DNA of 64,000 bases, from positions 653,796 to 717,795 of the forward strand of contig NZ_FOXJ01000001.1 of the NCBI RefSeq assembly GCF_900115685.1, in the 5' to 3' direction. Positions 1-8,162 of the stretch are shown piece after piece; the first letter of the stretch is position 1; every line of letters begins with the position of its first letter. The notes beneath the pieces were generated by a model. The model was not told where the DNA came from. It saw only the letters and a list, made by a program, of their open reading frames with translations, and ran no database searches. The position numbers and the translations under genes are program-made. This DNA is from Variovorax sp. 770b2 (GTDB taxonomy: Bacteria > Pseudomonadota > Gammaproteobacteria > Burkholderiales > Burkholderiaceae_C).

Positions 1-576
1 CTGCTGCAGGTCGGCGACAAGATCGAGCGCACCTCGACCATCGCCTCGGTCACCCACAAGGCCGGCCGCACCGGCGAGTTGGTCTTCGTGCTCGTGCGCC
101 ACGAGGTGCGCAACGAACGCGGCCTCGCGTTGACCGAAGAGCACGACATCGTCTACCGCGCCGCCGCCGCGCCCGGCGAGAAGGCGCCGCCCCCCACGCC
201 CGCCCCGAAAGACGCCGCCTTCAGCCGCGAGATCGTGCCCGACGACGTGCTGCTCTTTCGCTACTCGGCGCTCACCTTCAACGGCCACCGCATCCACTAC
301 GACCGGCGCTACGTGACCGAGGTCGAGGGCTATCCGGGCCTGATCGTGCACGGCCCGCTGATCGCGACGCTGCTGGTCGACCTGCTGCGGCGCCACGTGC
401 CGGGCGCGCAACTCGCGCGCTTCGAGTTCCGTGCCGTGCGGCCGACCTTCGACATCGCGCCGTTCCGCCTGCACGGCAAGCCCGCGGAAGGCAGCAGCGA
501 TGGCAAGACCTTCAGCCTCTGGGGCGAAGACGCCGACGGCTGGCTCACGATGCAGGCCACGGCCGTGCTGGCTTGA
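1..576 (+). CDS. MaoC/FAS1-like hot-dog acyl-CoA hydratase (5' end outside window)
   Basis: Only the last 191 codons lie in the window; the frame is open from base 1 and ends at TGA 574-576. The second half carries the hot-dog hydratase signature FRYSALTFNGHRIHYD followed by GYPGLIVHGPL, which in this family forms the acyl-CoA pocket and catalytic Asp/His region. Related proteins are mesaconyl-C4-CoA or itaconyl-CoA hydratases of about 280 residues, so roughly a third is missing to the left. The CoA-transferase starts 19 bases downstream on the same strand, so the two are probably co-transcribed. Cytoplasmic. The family is clear; the exact substrate is inferred only from the neighbours. Confidence 0.85.
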   Translation: MLQVGDKIERTSTIASVTHKAGRTGELVFVLVRHEVRNERGLALTEEHDIVYRAAAAPGEKAPPPTPAPKDAAFSREIVPDDVLLFRYSALTFNGHRIHYDRRYVTEVEGYPGLIVHGPLIATLLVDLLRRHVPGAQLARFEFRAVRPTFDIAPFRLHGKPAEGSSDGKTFSLWGEDADGWLTMQATAVLA

Positions 577-595
577 GGCATTCAGGAACACACAC

Positions 596-1777
596 ATGAC
601 AAGACCCCTGGACGGCATCACCGTCATCTCGCTCGAACACGCCATCGCTGCGCCGTTCTGCACCCGCCAGCTGGCGGACCTCGGCGCCCGCGTCATCAAG
701 GTGGAGCGCCCCGAAGTGGGCGACTTCGCGCGCGCCTACGACGGGCGCGTGGGCGGGGAGGCCTCGCACTTCGTGTGGGTGAACCGCTCGAAGGAAAGCC
801 TCACGCTGGACCTGAAGCAACCCGCCGCGCTCGCGGTGCTGCGGGAACTGGTGGCCGATGCCGACGTGCTGGTGCAGAACCTCGCACCCGGCGCGGCCGC
901 GCGCATGGGGCTGGGCGCCGAAGTGCTGCAGGCCAGGCACCCGCGGCTCATCGTCTGCGACATCTCGGGCTACGGCGAAGACGGCCCGTACCGCGACAAG
1001 AAGGCCTACGACCTGCTGATCCAGAGCGAAGCGGGTTTCCTCTCGGTCACCGGCACGCCCGGGGACCCGTGCAAGTCGGGCAACTCCATCGCCGACATCG
1101 CGGCGGGCATGTACGCGTACACGGGCATCCTCGCGGCGCTGCTGCAGCGCGGCAAGACCGGCAAGGGCTCGCACATCGACGTGTCGATGCTCGAATCGCT
1201 CGCCGAGTGGATGGGCTACCCGATGTACTACGCCTACGAAGGCGCGCCGCCGCCGCCGCGCAGCGCCGCTTCGCACGCGACCATCTACCCCTACGGCCCG
1301 TTCCCCGCGGGCGATGGCGGCACGGTGATGCTGGGCCTGCAGAACGAGCGCGAGTGGCGCACCTTCTGCGAGAAGGTGCTGCTGCAGGCGGGGCTGGCGA
1401 CCGATGCGCGCTTCGACAGCAACGCACGGCGCAACGAACACCGCGAGGCCCTGCGCGCGATCATCGGGGAGACCTTCGGCGCGCTCAGCACGGCGCAGGT
1501 GCTGGAGCGTCTGGATGCCGCGCAGATCGCCAACGCGCGCATGAACGACATGGCCGGGCTCTGGGCGCATCCGCAGTTGCAGGCGCGCGATCGCTGGCGG
1601 CAGGTGGGTTCGCCGGCCGGCGATATTCCGGCGCTGCTGCCGGCCGGGCGCCAGAGCGCGTTCGACTACCGCATGGATGCGATCCCGGCGGTTGGGCAGC
1701 ACACCGAGGCGATCCTGCGCAGCCTGGGCCGCGGCGAAGCCGACATCGCGGCGTTGCGCGAGGCGAGGGCGGTTTGA
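596..1777 (+). CDS. CaiB/BaiF class III CoA-transferase
   Basis: The product has 393 residues, a normal length for the family. It opens with LDGITVISLEHAIAAPF and VIKVERPEVGD, the usual N-terminal landmarks, and shows the catalytic aspartate context KKAYDLL with Asp139. Family III enzymes move CoA from an acyl-CoA such as succinyl-CoA to a carboxylic acid through an aspartyl-CoA anhydride. The ATG at 596 is chosen because it lies just after the hydratase and begins at the conserved domain edge; a longer frame upstream would overlap the hydratase. The next gene starts inside its stop codon. Together with the hydratase and lyase it suggests activation of a C5 dicarboxylate such as itaconate or mesaconate, which is inference. 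Confidence 0.9.
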   Translation: MTRPLDGITVISLEHAIAAPFCTRQLADLGARVIKVERPEVGDFARAYDGRVGGEASHFVWVNRSKESLTLDLKQPAALAVLRELVADADVLVQNLAPGAAARMGLGAEVLQARHPRLIVCDISGYGEDGPYRDKKAYDLLIQSEAGFLSVTGTPGDPCKSGNSIADIAAGMYAYTGILAALLQRGKTGKGSHIDVSMLESLAEWMGYPMYYAYEGAPPPPRSAASHATIYPYGPFPAGDGGTVMLGLQNEREWRTFCEKVLLQAGLATDARFDSNARRNEHREALRAIIGETFGALSTAQVLERLDAAQIANARMNDMAGLWAHPQLQARDRWRQVGSPAGDIPALLPAGRQSAFDYRMDAIPAVGQHTEAILRSLGRGEADIAALREARAV

Positions 1778-2631
1778 ACTCGCCGCTCGCGCTGGCGCGC
1801 ACCTTTCTCTTCGTACCGGCCGACCGGCCCGAGCGTCATGCGCGCGCGCTGGATGCGGGCACGGGTGGCGTGATCGTCGATCTGGAAGATGCGGTCGCGC
1901 CCGAGCGCAAGGCGTCGGCGCGCGAAGGCCTCGCAGCGTCGTTCGCCGCGTTGCCCGAAGCGGATCGCCAACGCCTGCTGGTGCGCATCAACGCCAGCGG
2001 CACGCCGTGGCACGACGACGACCGCAAGACCGTGGCCGCGCTGGTCGCGCAAGGCCTGATCGCGGGCGTGGTGCTGCCCAAGGCCGAGCGCGCCGGCGAC
2101 CTGCGGCAGTTGGTCGAAGCCGTCGGCGCGAAAGGCCTGCTCGTGCCGCTCATCGAATCTGCCGCGGGTCTCGCTGCGTTGGAGGAAATCGCAGCGGCCC
2201 CACAGGTGCTTCGCCTCGCCTTCGGCAATCTCGATTTCCAGGCAGACGTCGGCCTGGCCTGCGATGCGGACGAAGCCGAACTGGTGCCCGTCCGTCTCGC
2301 ACTGCTGCTGGCCACGCGACGCGCCGGACTGCCAGCGCCCATCGATGGTGTGACCGCCGACTGGCGCGACGCACAACGCCTCGCCGTCGACACGGCCCGT
2401 GCGCGTCGCGGCGGCTTCGGCGCCAAGCTGTGCATTCATCCGGACCAGGTCGCCCCGGTGCATGCCGCACTCGGCCCGAGCGCCGACGAGCTCGCATGGG
2501 CGCGCCGCGTGATCGACGCGATCCGGTCCGCGGGCGGCGGCGTGGTCAGCCTGGACGGGCGCATGGTCGATGCGCCGGTGGTGCGCCTGGCCGAACGCCT
2601 GCTCGCGCTCGATGCGCAGCCGCCTTCCTGA
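1774..2631 (+). CDS. HpcH/HpaI-family CoA ester lyase (CitE-like, citramalyl- or malyl-CoA lyase type)
   Basis: The product has 285 residues. The start is a TTG at 1774-1776 that overlaps the TGA of the CoA-transferase (1775-1777), pointing to translational coupling. Visible family landmarks are FVPADRPERHARALDAG, VDLEDAVAPERK, the metal-binding glutamate in LIESAAGL and the metal-binding aspartate in FGNLDFQADVGL. These enzymes cleave beta-hydroxyacyl-CoA thioesters such as citramalyl-CoA into acetyl-CoA plus an oxoacid. Hydratase, CoA-transferase and lyase in a row match the three-step logic of itaconate degradation (activation, hydration, cleavage to acetyl-CoA and pyruvate). Other branched or C4 acids are possible. 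Confidence 0.85.
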   Translation: MNSPLALARTFLFVPADRPERHARALDAGTGGVIVDLEDAVAPERKASAREGLAASFAALPEADRQRLLVRINASGTPWHDDDRKTVAALVAQGLIAGVVLPKAERAGDLRQLVEAVGAKGLLVPLIESAAGLAALEEIAAAPQVLRLAFGNLDFQADVGLACDADEAELVPVRLALLLATRRAGLPAPIDGVTADWRDAQRLAVDTARARRGGFGAKLCIHPDQVAPVHAALGPSADELAWARRVIDAIRSAGGGVVSLDGRMVDAPVVRLAERLLALDAQPPS

Positions 2632-2674
2632 TTCCGAACGCAGAAGACAGATCCAACAACCTAGGAGACAAAAA

Positions 2675-3679
2675 GTGAACCTGAAGAAGAACTGGAAAAC
2701 ACGCACCCTGATCGCCGCATCGCTGGGCGCATGCCTCGTGGCCGCGCAATCGCCGGCCGTCGCGCAGGCGCACTGGCCCGACAAGCCCATCACCATGGTC
2801 GTGCCGTATTCGGCCGGCGGCCCCACCGACGTGGTGGCGCGCATGCTGGCCATTCCCATGGGCAAGTCGCTCGGCCAGACGGTGATCGTGGAGAACACCG
2901 TGGGCGCGGGCGGCACCATCGCGCCCACGCGCGTGGCCAAGGCGGCGCCCAACGGCTACACCATCCTCATCCACCACATGGGCATGGCCACCGCGCCCGC
3001 GCTCTACAAGAAGCTCAACTACGACCCGCTGAAGGACTTCGAGTACATCGGCCAGGTGCTCGATGTGCCGATGACGCTGCTCTCGCGCAAGGACTTTCCC
3101 GCCAGCACCTATCCCGAACTGCTGGCCTACGTGAAGGCCAACAAGGACAAGGTCACGCTGGCGAATGCGGGCGTGGGCGCGGTGTCGCAGCTGTGCGGGC
3201 TGCTGTTCATGAACCAGATCGGCGTGCAACTGACGACCGTGCCGTACAAGGGCGCGGGCCCGGCGCTCAACGACCTGATGGGCGGGCAGGTCGACCTCCT
3301 GTGCGACCAGACCACGCAGACCGCGCCGGTCATCAAGGACGGCAACCGCGTGAAGGTGTTCGGCGTGACCACGCCCAAGCGCCTGTCCAGCATGCCCAAC
3401 ATCCCGACGCTCGACGAGCAGGGCCTGAAGGGCTTCGACGTGCGCGTGTGGCACGGCGTGTATGCGCCCAAGGGCACGCCGCCGGCGGTGGTCGAGAAGC
3501 TGAACGTGGCCTTGCGCGCCGCGCTGCAGGACGACATGGTCAAGCACCGCCTGGCCGAACTCAGCTCGGAGATCGTGCCGCTGGACAAGCAGACGCCGGA
3601 GAGCCTGCGCACGCACCTCGCGGCGGAGGTGGAGAAGTGGGGCAAGGTGATCCGCGCCGCGGGCGTGCAGGCGGATTGA
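2675..3679 (+). CDS. Bug/TctC-family periplasmic solute-binding receptor
   Basis: The product has 334 residues with a Sec signal peptide ending near residue 31 (AVAQA then HWPDK). The mature N-terminus has the Bug pattern WPDKPITMVVPYSAGGPTD. The start is GTG 2675, supported by an AGGAGA ribosome site at 2663-2668. Bug proteins bind small carboxylates in the periplasm and feed tripartite tricarboxylate transporters; no TctA or TctB membrane gene is in the window, as is common for the many orphan receptors of Burkholderiales. It lies 43 bases after the lyase on the same strand, so the ligand is probably the acid processed by the upstream CoA enzymes. The pattern HHMGMATAPALYKKL resembles the receptor at the right end of the window. 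Confidence 0.9.
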   Translation: MNLKKNWKTRTLIAASLGACLVAAQSPAVAQAHWPDKPITMVVPYSAGGPTDVVARMLAIPMGKSLGQTVIVENTVGAGGTIAPTRVAKAAPNGYTILIHHMGMATAPALYKKLNYDPLKDFEYIGQVLDVPMTLLSRKDFPASTYPELLAYVKANKDKVTLANAGVGAVSQLCGLLFMNQIGVQLTTVPYKGAGPALNDLMGGQVDLLCDQTTQTAPVIKDGNRVKVFGVTTPKRLSSMPNIPTLDEQGLKGFDVRVWHGVYAPKGTPPAVVEKLNVALRAALQDDMVKHRLAELSSEIVPLDKQTPESLRTHLAAEVEKWGKVIRAAGVQAD

Positions 3680-3686
3680 TCTTCGG

Positions 3687-3705
3687 GGCCGGCGGAAAGC
3701 CGGCC
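3687..3705 (+). terminator. GC-rich hairpin after the Bug receptor
   Basis: A perfect 7-bp inverted repeat, GGCCGGC and GCCGGCC, encloses a GGAAA loop directly after the receptor stop. A run of T follows about 15 bases further on (around 3720), so it is not a textbook intrinsic terminator but may end the CoA/Bug operon. Confidence 0.45.
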
Positions 3706-3740
3706 ACTACACTGGCGCCTTTTTTGGGGAGGAGGGGACA

Positions 3741-4358
3741 GTGCAGAACAGCCTGATGCAATACGCGATCTTCGTACGGAACAAGCGAGGGCACGAGGTG
3801 ATGCACACGGCGCCCGTGTCCGAGGATGAGGTGCGCTTTCTTCGTGAGCGCGTGCTGCCCACATTGCAGCCCCTGGACGATGAGACCTACCTGCAGGGCC
3901 CGGCCATGATCCTGCACACCGGCGCGCGATTCAGCTACGTGCTGGACGACGAGGACCTGCTCTGGTGCGTGGAGTGGGACCCCGGCCTTCTTGTCGTGCG
4001 CTTTTCGTCCGATGGCCGCATGGCATGGACCGCGCTGCGCTCTCCGGTGCCGGGGTTTGGCGGGCGCAAGCCGCTCAAGCAGGACCTCGAGCGCTACGAC
4101 GAGGACGCCGACGACCCGCAGTACAACCTCGTCTTCCATGCGTGGGATGCGCAGTTCGACGAATTCTCCCGCACGCATTTCGCCTTCGTGCCGGCCAGTG
4201 AAGATGCGCAAAGGCGCTATGCGGCGGGATTGCGTCACCCCGACGGCCTTGTGCAGAACGTGCCAGAACGCAAGGGCAAGGAGCGCACCGCATGGATCGC
4301 CGCCTGCCAGCGTCGCGTCGAAGCCTGGGCCGGCGAAGGACTGCGGTTGAACGGATGA
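3741..4358 (+). CDS. Hypothetical protein, 205 residues
   Basis: I do not recognise a family. The product is soluble, acidic in its centre (YDEDADDPQYN) and has no signal peptide or membrane segment. GTG 3741 follows a strong purine-rich site (GGGGAGGAGGGG) with normal spacing; an in-frame ATG at 3756 is the alternative start. Third-position GC is high and even, as in its neighbours, so it is probably a real gene. It stands alone between the CoA/Bug operon and the convergent CinA gene and gives no functional context. Confidence 0.65.
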   Translation: MQNSLMQYAIFVRNKRGHEVMHTAPVSEDEVRFLRERVLPTLQPLDDETYLQGPAMILHTGARFSYVLDDEDLLWCVEWDPGLLVVRFSSDGRMAWTALRSPVPGFGGRKPLKQDLERYDEDADDPQYNLVFHAWDAQFDEFSRTHFAFVPASEDAQRRYAAGLRHPDGLVQNVPERKGKERTAWIAACQRRVEAWAGEGLRLNG

Positions 4359-4382
4359 GCGGCGGGCCCTGTCCGCGCCGAA

Positions 4383-4904
4383 TCACAAGGGCGGTGCCTC
4401 GGCCGCCAGTGTCTCGTCGAACAGCGAAAGCAGTTGGCGCGCGAATGTGACCATGTTCCGGGGGCGGTCGGTGTTGCCGTTCTCGATGGTGCGGCTCACC
4501 GTGACCGCGCCCATGACGGCCACGCACACATGCCCCGGCGCATCGCCGTACGGACTGCCCGAAGGCCCGGCCGCGCCGCTCTCGCAGATGCCCCATGTCG
4601 CGCGATGGCTCTCGCGGATGCGGGCTGCGATGAACCGGGCGTAGGGCTCGGTTTCCCCGCGCATGTCGCCGATGTCTTCGCGCGTGAGCCCGAGCAGTGC
4701 CTTTCCGGCGCGACGCGAATAGATGACCGCGCCGCCGAGGAAGAAGGCCGATGCGCCGGGAATGGCGAGGAGGGCGGCCGATACGAGGCCACCCGCGGAA
4801 GACTCGGCGACCGCCACCGTCTGCCGCCGTTCGCGCAGCGTGGCGCCGACGCGGGCGGCGAGCACGGCGAGCGGCTCCAGTTCGGGCGAAGGTGCGGCGC
4901 TCAT
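4383..4904 (-). CDS. CinA-family protein (nicotinamide-nucleotide amidohydrolase domain)
   Basis: The product has 173 residues and matches the stand-alone CinA C-terminal domain (PncC type), which deamidates nicotinamide mononucleotide in pyridine-nucleotide recycling. The landmark is VAVAESSAGGLVSAALLAIPGAS, close to the usual AESCTGG motif but with Ser-Ala in place of Cys-Thr, followed by FFLGGAVIYS. Its ATG (4904-4902) overlaps the TGA of the upstream DJ-1-like gene in an ATGA arrangement, so the two are translationally coupled. The insert SGAAGPSGSPYGDAPGHVCVAV is normal for the family. The substituted motif leaves some doubt that activity is the canonical one. Confidence 0.8.
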   Translation of the reverse strand: MSAAPSPELEPLAVLAARVGATLRERRQTVAVAESSAGGLVSAALLAIPGASAFFLGGAVIYSRRAGKALLGLTREDIGDMRGETEPYARFIAARIRESHRATWGICESGAAGPSGSPYGDAPGHVCVAVMGAVTVSRTIENGNTDRPRNMVTFARQLLSLFDETLAAEAPPL

Positions 4905-5551
4905 GGCGTCTTTCGCAGCGTGCCACCCGGCTGCCGCACATACGCCGGCGCGCGCTCGTGGCTCGCCGTGCTGCCGTAGACCGTGTCCGCCGGGTAGTAC
5001 TCGGCCTGCAGCTGCACCTTGGCGGCGGCTTCCTCGCCGGCCGTGTGGGCGATGAAGGCGAGCATCAGGTCGGTACCGGCCGAGACGCCCGCCGATGTCC
5101 ACACATCCCCGTCCTGCACGAAGCGCTGCTCGACCACCTTCACGTCGCCGAGCGCGCGCAGGCGATCGAGCGAACCCCAGTGCGTGGTCGCGGTCTTGCC
5201 GGAGAGAAGCCCCGCCGCATGCAGCACGAAGGCACCCGTGCACACCGACAGCAGCGCCTTGCACCCCGGCGCCTGCGCGGCCAGGAACTGCACCATCGCG
5301 GGGTTGTCGACCTCGCGCCGCGTGCCCATGCCGCCGGGCACGAGCAGGTAGTCCAGCGGCGGGCAGTCGGCAAAGGACACGTGCGGATTGACCGAAAGGC
5401 CCTTGGCGCAGACCACGGGTTCGGGCTTCTCGGCGACGATCAGGCAGTGCTGCGGCCCCGCGGCGAGCTTGCTCCACATGGTGAGCATTTCCCAGGGCCC
5501 GACGAAATCGAGTTCCTCGACGTCGGGGAATACGATGATTCCGAAATTCAT
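4901..5551 (-). CDS. DJ-1/PfpI-family protein, isonitrile hydratase-like
   Basis: The product has 216 residues. ATG at 5551 follows an AGGAG site; a longer frame to 5605 has no such support. The fold is the DJ-1/PfpI Rossmann type with a nucleophile elbow SVCTGAFVLHAAGLL (Cys104, Thr105) and an N-terminal acidic residue in PDVEELDF (Asp15). That Asp/Cys/Thr combination is typical of isonitrile hydratases (isonitrile to N-formamide) and of the amidase part of GlxA-type regulators, but no AraC DNA-binding domain is attached here. It is coupled by ATGA to the CinA gene. Isonitrile hydratase is the best guess; another DJ-1 activity cannot be excluded. Confidence 0.75.
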   Translation of the reverse strand: MNFGIIVFPDVEELDFVGPWEMLTMWSKLAAGPQHCLIVAEKPEPVVCAKGLSVNPHVSFADCPPLDYLLVPGGMGTRREVDNPAMVQFLAAQAPGCKALLSVCTGAFVLHAAGLLSGKTATTHWGSLDRLRALGDVKVVEQRFVQDGDVWTSAGVSAGTDLMLAFIAHTAGEEAAAKVQLQAEYYPADTVYGSTASHERAPAYVRQPGGTLRKTP

Positions 5552-5744
5552 ACTTTCGAACTCCTTGAGGGCAATGCGTGAGCAAGAGCGTACAGACCTG
5601 AGCATATAGGTTGCACCCGCGCGCTCTCCGTGACAGCTGGTTGCAAGCCTGGCTCAGTGTTTTCCTCAGAGGTCGATGGCGTGAAAATGGCTAGAGTGAA
5701 GGCGGCCGTTCAGGCTTTTGCTAAGCACACATCAAGGAAATTTC

Positions 5745-6482
5745 ATGAGCAAGAAAGTTGCATATGTCACCGGGGGCATGGGTGGCATCGGAACAGCCAT
5801 CTGCCAACGTCTGCACCGAGACGGATTCACCGTGGTCGCCGGTTGCGGCCCTACGCGCGACCATGCCAAGTGGCTGGCCGAACAGAAAGCCGAAGGCTTC
5901 GAGTTCCACGCCTCCGTCGGCAACGTCGGCGACTGGCAATCCACCGTCGAGGCCTTCTCCGCCGCCAAGGCAGCGCATGGCGCCATCGACGTGCTGGTCA
6001 ACAACGCCGGCATCACGCGCGACCGCATGTTCCTGAAGATGACGCCCGAGGACTGGAGCGCGGTCATCGAGACCAACCTGAACAGCATGTTCAACGTCAC
6101 CAAGCAGGTGGTGGGCGACATGGTGGAAAAGGGCTGGGGCCGCATCATCAACATCAGCTCGGTCAACGGCGCCAAGGGCCAGGCGGGGCAGACCAACTAC
6201 TCGGCGGCCAAGGCCGGCATGCACGGCTTCACGATGGCGCTGGCGCAGGAGCTGGCCAACAAGGGCGTGACGGTCAACACCGTGAGCCCGGGCTACATCG
6301 GCACCGACATGGTCAAGGCCATCCGCCAGGAAGTGCTCGACAAGATCGTGGCCACCATCCCGGTCAAGCGCCTGGGCGAGCCGAGCGAGATCGCCTCGAT
6401 CATCTCGTGGCTGGCTACCGACGAAGGCGGCTACTCGACGGGGGCCGACTTCTCGGTCAACGGCGGTCTGCACATGCACTGA
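5745..6482 (+). CDS. phaB: Acetoacetyl-CoA reductase (SDR family)
   Basis: The product has 245 residues, the usual size of PhaB. It has the NADPH-binding TGGMGGIG at 9-16, NNAG at 86-89, Ser138/Ser139 and the catalytic Tyr152-x-x-x-Lys156, and ends in FSVNGGLHMH, a characteristic PhaB tail. The enzyme reduces acetoacetyl-CoA to (R)-3-hydroxybutyryl-CoA for polyhydroxybutyrate synthesis in the cytoplasm. The ATG at 5745 follows AAGGAAA; an upstream ATG at 5718 has weaker support. No phaC or phaA lies beside it, so it is either a monocistronic phaB or a second copy. An intrinsic terminator follows. Confidence 0.92.
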   Translation: MSKKVAYVTGGMGGIGTAICQRLHRDGFTVVAGCGPTRDHAKWLAEQKAEGFEFHASVGNVGDWQSTVEAFSAAKAAHGAIDVLVNNAGITRDRMFLKMTPEDWSAVIETNLNSMFNVTKQVVGDMVEKGWGRIINISSVNGAKGQAGQTNYSAAKAGMHGFTMALAQELANKGVTVNTVSPGYIGTDMVKAIRQEVLDKIVATIPVKRLGEPSEIASIISWLATDEGGYSTGADFSVNGGLHMH

Positions 6483-6505
6483 GCATGCTGACTGCGACCT
6501 GATCG

Positions 6506-6530
6506 AAAAACCCGCTTCGGCGGGTTTTTT
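6506..6530 (+). terminator. Intrinsic terminator after phaB
   Basis: The stem CCCGC / GCGGG encloses a TTCG tetraloop, preceded by A5 and followed by T6. It is a textbook rho-independent terminator and, with its A-tract, could also act on the other strand. Confidence 0.9.
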
Positions 6531-6608
6531 CATTGGAAAAATGTGGCTTCTACGAATGGAAAACACCTGATCCCGGCCTACAGTTCCCAACCCTTCCGGA
6601 GGCAAGTC

Positions 6609-7952
6609 ATGGAACACACAACAAACACACCCGCCAAGAAGCTACCGCTGTACCGCTCCCTCTACGTGCAGGTGATCACCGCGGTGATCATCGGCGTGCT
6701 GCTGGGCTATTTCTATCCCTCGACCGGGGAGGCGATGAAACCGCTGGGCGACGGCTTCATCAAGCTCATCAAGATGATCATCGCGCCGATCATCTTCTGC
6801 ACGGTGGTGGTCGGCATCGCGGGCATGGAAGACATGAAGAAGGTCGGCAAGACCGGCGGCTTGGCGCTTTTGTACTTCGAGGTCGTGAGCTCCATCGCGC
6901 TGGTGGTGGGCCTCGTGCTGGTCAACGTGCTCAAGCCCGGCGCGGGCATGAACATCGACCCGACCACGCTGGACACCAAGGCGATCGCCTCGTACACCGG
7001 CCCGGGCAAGATGACCGGCACGGTCGACTTCATCCTCAACATCATTCCCAACACCCTGGTCGACGCCTTCGCCAAGGGCGAGATCCTGCAGGTGCTGCTG
7101 ATCGCGGTGCTGTTCGGCTTTGCGCTGCACAAGTTCGGCGGCCGCGGCACGCTGGTGTTCGACGTGATCGAGAAGGGCTCGCACGTGCTCTTCGGCATCG
7201 TCAACTACATCATGAAGCTCGCGCCCATCGGCGCCTTCGGCGCGATGGCCTTCACCATCGGCAAGTACGGCGTGGGCAGCCTGTTCTCGCTGGGCAAGCT
7301 GATGGGCACGTTCTACCTGACCTGCCTCCTGTTCATCTTCGTGGTGCTCGGGCTCATTGCGCGCTTCCACGGGTTCAGCATCTGGAAGTTCATCAAGTAC
7401 ATCAAGGAAGAGCTCTTGATCGTGCTGGGCACGTCTTCCAGCGAATCGGTGCTCCCGCGCATGATGGAAAAGATGGAGAACCTGGGCGCGAACAAGACCT
7501 GCGTGGGCCTGGTGATTCCCACCGGCTACTCGTTCAACCTGGACGGCACCTCGATCTACCTCACGATGGCGGCGGTGTTCATCGCGCAGGCCACCAACAC
7601 GCCGATGACGCTGGTGCAGGAGATCACCTTGCTCGCGGTACTGCTGCTCACCTCCAAGGGCGCGGCGGGCGTCACGGGCAGCGGCTTCATCGTGCTGGCG
7701 GCCACGCTCTCGGCGGTGGGCCATGTGCCCGTGGCGGGCCTCGCGCTCATCCTGGGCATCGACCGCTTCATGTCGGAGGCGCGCGCGCTGACCAACCTGA
7801 TCGGCAACGGCGTGGCGACCATCGTGGTGGCCAAGTGGACCAACGAGCTCGACACCGAGCGGCTGCAGGCGGGCCTCAACAACGAGACCTGGGTGGAGGC
7901 GCAGGAGCCTGAAGCGCTGGAAGGCGCCCGCGACAGCAAGATGGTCGGTTGA
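6609..7952 (+). CDS. dctA: C4-dicarboxylate:cation symporter (DctA)
   Basis: The product has 447 residues with the eight-helix plus two-hairpin pattern of the DAACS family. Landmarks are the serine-rich hairpin [12 protein letters not shown], the substrate-binding [14 protein letters not shown] and the [13 protein letters not shown] region. It imports succinate, fumarate and malate across the inner membrane using sodium or proton gradients. ATG 6609 is preceded by GGAGG at 6598-6602. It is a single gene between two terminator-like structures; no DctB/DctD two-component genes are nearby. Confidence 0.93.
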   Translation: MEHTTNTPAKKLPLYRSLYVQVITAVIIGVLLGYFYPSTGEAMKPLGDGFIKLIKMIIAPIIFCTVVVGIAGMEDMKKVGKTGGLALLYFEVVSSIALVVGLVLVNVLKPGAGMNIDPTTLDTKAIASYTGPGKMTGTVDFILNIIPNTLVDAFAKGEILQVLLIAVLFGFALHKFGGRGTLVFDVIEKGSHVLFGIVNYIMKLAPIGAFGAMAFTIGKYGVGSLFSLGKLMGTFYLTCLLFIFVVLGLIARFHGFSIWKFIKYIKEELLIVLGTSSSESVLPRMMEKMENLGANKTCVGLVIPTGYSFNLDGTSIYLTMAAVFIAQATNTPMTLVQEITLLAVLLLTSKGAAGVTGSGFIVLAATLSAVGHVPVAGLALILGIDRFMSEARALTNLIGNGVATIVVAKWTNELDTERLQAGLNNETWVEAQEPEALEGARDSKMVG

Positions 7953-7957
7953 CCACC

Positions 7958-7981
7958 CGGGCACACCCCACGGCGTGCCCG
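7958..7981 (+). terminator. Hairpin just downstream of dctA
   Basis: The inverted repeat CGGGCAC / GTGCCCG begins a few bases after the dctA stop. No T-run follows, so it may be a transcript 3'-end stabiliser or weak terminator. Confidence 0.4.
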
Positions 7982-7987
7982 AGTGCG

Positions 7988-8073
7988 CAGGGCATCGGGT
8001 GCTCCCCGCAGCGAAATAAAGGAGGAGGGCGAAGCCCGGGGGACATTCGCGGAGGGGAGCACCCGATGTCCTG
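7988..8073. repeat. Large imperfect inverted repeat (86 bp) between dctA and the antiporter gene
   Basis: The outer arms are 20 bases each (7988-8007 and 8054-8073) and pair with one mismatch. Inside, CGAA at 8011-8014 and TTCG at 8046-8049 extend the symmetry after a short asymmetric stretch. The centre is purine-rich (AAATAAAGGAGGAGG) and includes GGGC/GCCC pairing. The size and intergenic position fit a REP/ERIC-like or MITE-like palindromic element. No second copy is visible in this window. Confidence 0.6.
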
Positions 8074-8162
8074 TGCACCCGCCCTGAAGGCCCCCTTCCG
8101 AACGCCCCTCCAGAAGGCCGTGTGAAATAAAAGGGCACGCATCGTTCCTGCAAAATGCAGCG

